Part shown: in pieces, positions 55,227 to 58,475 of the stretch
Layout of the letters: every line of letters starts with the position of its first letter
How positions within the stretch are numbered: position 1 is the stretch's first letter
Assembly (NCBI RefSeq): GCF_029238425.1
Contig: NZ_JAQWGB010000129.1
Span: 1 to 58,475 of the forward strand
From: Flavicella sp.
Lineage (GTDB): Bacteria; Bacteroidota; Bacteroidia; Flavobacteriales; Flavobacteriaceae
DNA: 58,475 bases
Direction of reading: 5' to 3'
Notes under the pieces: generated by a model
Database searches by the model: none
What the model was told of the DNA's origin: nothing
Seen by the model: only the letters and a program-made list of their open reading frames with translations
Translations under genes and position numbers: made by a program

Positions 55227-56240
55227 TTAAAATAAGTTGACCACCAAGCTAAACGTATTTGAGTTGGCACTTGGGTGAAATTTGGTAACTGCGTAATTGA
55301 ACTGAATTCTTTTTAAGTTCAATCCTAAACCATAAGAAAAACCACCATAACTGTTGGTTCCATTCAAAGCCAATTCTTTAGATCTTCTAAAATTATAGCC
55401 TCCTCTAATGGTTATTTTTCTATCCGGAAACAACTCTGCTCCCACTACTAAATGACGAACCGCATTGTCTAATGCCGATATTTTTTCTGGGTTTGTATTC
55501 CCTTCTATGTCGATTTCTCCATTAGAAGGATTGGCAACCGCCACATTCCATTGTTGTAAATTCTCAACGTTTACATACCATAACAAAGGCAAATGCTCTA
55601 GTTTAGAAGAAACCCCGAAATTAATTTGCAAGGGCAACTCTTCAATCGTGCCATCATAAGATTTTAACTGTGTTCCTACATTACGAACCACTAAGGTCAT
55701 TAAAGTTCTCTCGTTAGAATGACGGTACAAGGCAGAAAAATCTGCAGCAATTCCAAAAGACGAATAGGTATCTATCAATGAATTGATCAGTTTTACATTG
55801 GCACCTATGGTAAAATTACTTTCTTTGGAGGTATACGCATATCCTGCAGTAAGTGCTACATCATAAGCCTTGAACTCACCTGTAATGGTCCCATCCTCAT
55901 CCGCTCTGGTAAAAGAACCATAGTCAAGGTATTGCACTCCGGCATATAACATTCCAAATTTGTCGTTTATCTTGGCAGCATAACTCACCGCTCCCAAAGA
56001 AATTCCCGCCAAATAAGACGTATAATTCACTGCAAATTGGTTGTTCATGGTGGTATCTAACATCGCTGGATTCCATAAGGGCATATTTACATCCCCTTCA
56101 ATAGTATTCGCTGCTCCCCCTACTCCTAACTGACGTGCAGAAGATGGTAAATTTAAAAAACTATACACCTTTTCCCCTCCTACCTGTGCGTAGGAAAAAA
56201 GAGACGTTAGAAAAGTAAGGATTATCAGTAGTTTCTTCAT
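55227..56240 (-). CDS. porQ: Type IX secretion system protein PorQ
   Basis: This 337-residue outer-membrane beta-barrel starts at ATG 56240 (MKKLLIILTFLTSLFSYAQ signal); an ATG 11 codons upstream gives a poor leader. The start of the mature protein (GGEKVYSFLNLPSSARQLGVGGAA) is the PorQ/PorV-family hallmark, with LWNPAMLD and repeated aromatic-ended strands. PorQ is one of the T9SS components needed in Porphyromonas and Flavobacterium. With porX at 20267 this gives two T9SS genes in one window. Confidence 0.93.
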   Translation of the reverse strand: MKKLLIILTFLTSLFSYAQVGGEKVYSFLNLPSSARQLGVGGAANTIEGDVNMPLWNPAMLDTTMNNQFAVNYTSYLAGISLGAVSYAAKINDKFGMLYAGVQYLDYGSFTRADEDGTITGEFKAYDVALTAGYAYTSKESNFTIGANVKLINSLIDTYSSFGIAADFSALYRHSNERTLMTLVVRNVGTQLKSYDGTIEELPLQINFGVSSKLEHLPLLWYVNVENLQQWNVAVANPSNGEIDIEGNTNPEKISALDNAVRHLVVGAELFPDRKITIRGGYNFRRSKELALNGTNSYGGFSYGLGLNLKRIQFNYAVTKFHPSANSNTFSLVVNLF

Positions 56241-56398
56241 TAAAAATTTAACATCAGTAGAGACACTAAACAAGAACGTAAAAATACTACAATATTTTAA
56301 AACACGCAGAAAAATTAAAGAAGTTGCAAGGAGTATTCAAAAATACAAGTTATGCCATTTAGCAGTCTCGAAAGCATTTAAAATATTCAAAAAAGCAC

Positions 56399-56406
56399 TA
56401 TTTTTG
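56399..56406 (+). promoter_or_regulatory. Predicted -7 box immediately before mnmE
   Basis: TATTTTTG followed by CC fits TAnnTTTG. It ends 4 bp before the mnmE ATG at 56411, which would put the transcription start at or next to the start codon, giving a leaderless or near-leaderless mRNA. No -33 element is evident. Confidence 0.4.
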
Positions 56407-56410
56407 CCAG

Positions 56411-57802
56411 ATGAATCACAAAGATACCATCATTGCCTTAGCAACGGCCTCTGGAGTTGGCGCTATTGCCGTTATCCGTATATCCGGACCTGAAGCAATC
56501 TCCTTAGTTGCGGCTAATTTTCAATCGATAAAAAGCAACAAATCTCTTTTAGACCAAAAATCGCATACCTTGCATTTAGGACATATTATAGATGGGGTGC
56601 GCGCCATTGATCAGGTGTTGGTATCTGTATTTAAAAATCCTAATTCTTATACCGGTGAGGATACCATTGAAATATCTTGTCATGGATCTTCTTATATCCA
56701 ACAAGAAATCATCCAATTGTTTTTAAAACAAGGATGCAGAATGGCGGATGCGGGAGAATTTACCCTACGTGCTTTCTTAAACGGAAAATTAGACTTAAGT
56801 CAGGCCGAAGCAGTAGCGGATTTAATTTCTTCTGATTCCGAAGCTTCGCATCAAGTAGCCATGCAACAAATGCGTGGAGGCTTTTCTAATGAGATTCAAT
56901 TGTTAAGAGAGCAATTGTTAAATTTTGCTTCTTTGATAGAACTAGAATTGGATTTTGCTGAGGAAGATGTGGAATTTGCAGATCGATCTGAATTCAAAAC
57001 CTTGATTGAAAGAATTCAGTTGGTATTAAAACGCTTGATTGATTCTTTTGCCGTTGGAAACGTGATTAAAAACGGAATTCCGGTGGCTATTGTAGGAGAA
57101 CCTAATGTTGGGAAATCTACTTTGTTGAATGCTTTGTTAAATGAAGAAAGAGCCATTGTATCTGATATTGCAGGAACTACGAGAGATGCCATTGAAGATG
57201 AAATGATCATTGATGGGGTTACCTATCGATTTATTGATACGGCGGGAATTAGAGAAACTACCGATCTGGTAGAAAATATAGGGATTCAAAAAACTTTTGA
57301 AAAAATCACCCAAGCCCAGGTTGTTATTTATTTATTCGACGCTGAAAAATACAAGATTAAAAGTGATATTTTAAAACTAGAGTTGGAAGTCATAAAAAAT
57401 AAATATCCGCAAAAGCAATTGATTATAATTGCCAACAAGGCGGACAAGATTTCTGACAAAGAACGTGCAAATATACAAGCTGAAATTCCTGAAATAATTA
57501 CAATCTCAGCAAAAGAAAAGGCAGGTATCGAAACAATGACAAATGAATTGACCAAACTGGTAAAAATTGGTGCTTTGAATAATAACGACACGATTGTTAC
57601 CAATTCTCGTCATTATGATGCTTTGTTAAAAGCCCTGAATGAAATTAACAAAGTAGATGAAGGAACACAACTAGGAATTTCTAGCGATTTATTAGCCATT
57701 GATATCCGTGAAGCCTTGTACTATTTTGGATTGATTACGGGTGAAGTAACCAACGATGAGCTGCTTGGAAACATTTTTGCTAATTTTTGTATTGGTAAAT
57801 AA
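56411..57802 (+). CDS. mnmE: tRNA uridine-5-carboxymethylaminomethyl(34) synthesis GTPase MnmE
   Basis: This 463-residue enzyme, with MnmG, modifies wobble uridine of tRNAs. It has an N-terminal folate-binding domain (ALATASGVGAIAVIRISGPEA), a helical domain and an inserted G domain with G1 GEPNVGKST (from residue 229), G2 DIAGTTRD, G3 DTAGIRE and G4 NKAD. The C-terminus is the invariant FCIGK with the catalytic Cys at 460. The full family length is present. Confidence 0.98.
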   Translation: MNHKDTIIALATASGVGAIAVIRISGPEAISLVAANFQSIKSNKSLLDQKSHTLHLGHIIDGVRAIDQVLVSVFKNPNSYTGEDTIEISCHGSSYIQQEIIQLFLKQGCRMADAGEFTLRAFLNGKLDLSQAEAVADLISSDSEASHQVAMQQMRGGFSNEIQLLREQLLNFASLIELELDFAEEDVEFADRSEFKTLIERIQLVLKRLIDSFAVGNVIKNGIPVAIVGEPNVGKSTLLNALLNEERAIVSDIAGTTRDAIEDEMIIDGVTYRFIDTAGIRETTDLVENIGIQKTFEKITQAQVVIYLFDAEKYKIKSDILKLELEVIKNKYPQKQLIIIANKADKISDKERANIQAEIPEIITISAKEKAGIETMTNELTKLVKIGALNNNDTIVTNSRHYDALLKALNEINKVDEGTQLGISSDLLAIDIREALYYFGLITGEVTNDELLGNIFANFCIGK

Positions 57803-57811
57803 ATTGTAAGT

Positions 57812-58402
57812 ATGCATACTGGAACCGAAGGAGAGAAAGAAATTCAAAGACAGCAAGGGACTAGCAAACGAGCTTCAAAGTTTTACAACTCTCAAATGAA
57901 AAATGAGCTGAGTGCAAAAATGAAAGCCTTGATTGAGCGTCAAGAAATGTTTTTTATTGCCACAGCAGATGCTCAAGGGAATTGCGACTGCTCTCCAAGG
58001 TTTGGGCAACAAGGATTTATCAAAATTTTAGACAATACAACCCTCGCCTACCCAGAGTATCTCGGTAATGGTGTGTTTGCCAGTTTGGGAAATATTTTAG
58101 AAAACCCACATATCGGAATTGTATTTGTAGATTTTTTTGATTCTACCGTAGGATTGCATGTAAACGGATCAGCCAATAGTTATAAAGATTTTGAAATTCC
58201 AAAAATGTACCAGGAACAAATTTCAGGCTTTTCTAAGGAAATACAGGTTCCTATAGAACAATGGGTGCTTGTTTCTATTGATGAGGCCTATATACACTGT
58301 TCTAAACATGTACCAAAATTAGAGAAAAAAGACAAAACCATTCATTGGGGAACCGATAGCAAAAAAGAAAAAGCAGTAGACTTTTTTGAAACTGCTGAGT
58401 AA
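57812..58402 (+). CDS. Pyridoxamine 5'-phosphate oxidase-fold protein
   Basis: This 196-residue protein starts 9 bp after mnmE. It has the split-barrel FMN-binding-like core (EMFFIATADAQGNCDCSPRFGQQGFIKILD, then LAYPEYLGNGVFASLGNILENPHIGIVFVDF). This groups it with the PNPOx-like general stress/flavoprotein family rather than true PdxH. It would bind FMN or a related cofactor; the substrate is unknown. Its final codons FETAE plus stop are part of the 41-bp tandem repeat that follows. Confidence 0.85.
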   Translation: MHTGTEGEKEIQRQQGTSKRASKFYNSQMKNELSAKMKALIERQEMFFIATADAQGNCDCSPRFGQQGFIKILDNTTLAYPEYLGNGVFASLGNILENPHIGIVFVDFFDSTVGLHVNGSANSYKDFEIPKMYQEQISGFSKEIQVPIEQWVLVSIDEAYIHCSKHVPKLEKKDKTIHWGTDSKKEKAVDFFETAE

Positions 58403-58475
58403 ATTTGTCAGTTCGAGTGGAATTGTTTGAAACTGCTGAGTAGATTTGTCAGTTCGAGTGGAATTATTTGAAACG
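58385..58475. repeat. 41-bp tandem duplication containing part of the REP-like element
   Basis: Copy 1 is 58385-58425 and copy 2 is 58426-58466, differing at two positions; a third partial copy runs to the window end. Each unit contains the last codons and stop of the preceding gene (FETAE-stop) and a CAGTTCGAGTGGAATT core. Bases 58449-58475 equal 51222-51248 exactly, so a copy of the palindromic element probably continues beyond the window. Confidence 0.75.

Noticed and set aside
1-58475. tRNA, rRNA, CRISPR or prophage genes
   Set aside because: No cloverleaf-like GTTCGAATC elements, repeat-spacer arrays, integrase or structural phage proteins were found.

Overview
The window looks like a chromosomal segment of a marine member of the Flavobacteriaceae (Bacteroidota). 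This is inferred from several things: AT-rich DNA, Bacteroidota-type -7 boxes (TAnnTTTG), type IX secretion (T9SS) genes (porX, porQ) together with several proteins carrying C-terminal T9SS sorting domains, fused lpxC/fabZ, the bacillithiol gene bshA, and enzymes aimed at algal polysaccharides (beta-1,3-glucan, agar/porphyran type, alginate). No rRNA, tRNA, CRISPR array, phage or transposase gene was recognised.

Layout. 1-3.4 kb: end of a Bcr/CflA-type efflux pump, a Na/Pi cotransporter-like protein, a DUF962/Mpo1-like membrane protein and an MscS channel. 3.5-9.5 kb: a minus-strand pair made of a giant multidomain GH81 endo-beta-1,3-glucanase and a small Fn3-like lipoprotein. 9.9-20 kb: a hypothetical secreted protein, recQ, bshA, and a lipid A operon (HD hydrolase, lpxD, lpxC/fabZ, lpxA, efp) followed by a second lpxD-like gene. 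20.3-25 kb: porX, tsaE, alanine dehydrogenase, a small membrane protein and aldose 1-epimerase. 25.2-34 kb: a T9SS-secreted GH16 gene interrupted by one in-frame amber codon, a DMT transporter, a lipoprotein, SelO, DUF423 and a large Asp-box beta-propeller T9SS protein. 34-38.6 kb: ychF, ferredoxin, aspartate kinase, a divergent ACT-like protein and DUF1569. 38.8-46.4 kb: a plus-strand agar/porphyran-type locus (GH117, GH16, GH3, a GH43-like propeller, sulfatase). 46.5-51.1 kb: a methyltransferase and a PL6 alginate lyase-type enzyme with its own Fn3-like lipoprotein. 51.4-58.4 kb: alkB, an S9 oligopeptidase, ybaB, cmk, porQ, mnmE and a pyridoxamine-phosphate-oxidase-fold protein.

How it fits together. 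PorX and PorQ belong to T9SS, and GH81, PL6, the interrupted GH16 and the Asp-box protein all carry C-terminal sorting domains, so this stretch encodes both machinery and cargo. The most striking structure is that the unrelated GH81 and PL6 enzymes end in the same module (TSP3 repeat, conserved Cys-containing domain, T9SS CTD). Each is followed 3 bp later by a paralogous lipoprotein, and each has a TTTGGTT palindrome overlapping its predicted -7 box. This suggests a duplicated export/surface-attachment cassette joined to different catalytic domains. Other items for a second look are the amber codon in GH16, a palindromic intergenic element at 51.2 kb that recurs with a 41-bp tandem duplication at the window end, and the absence of a SusC/SusD pair near any of the polysaccharide genes.
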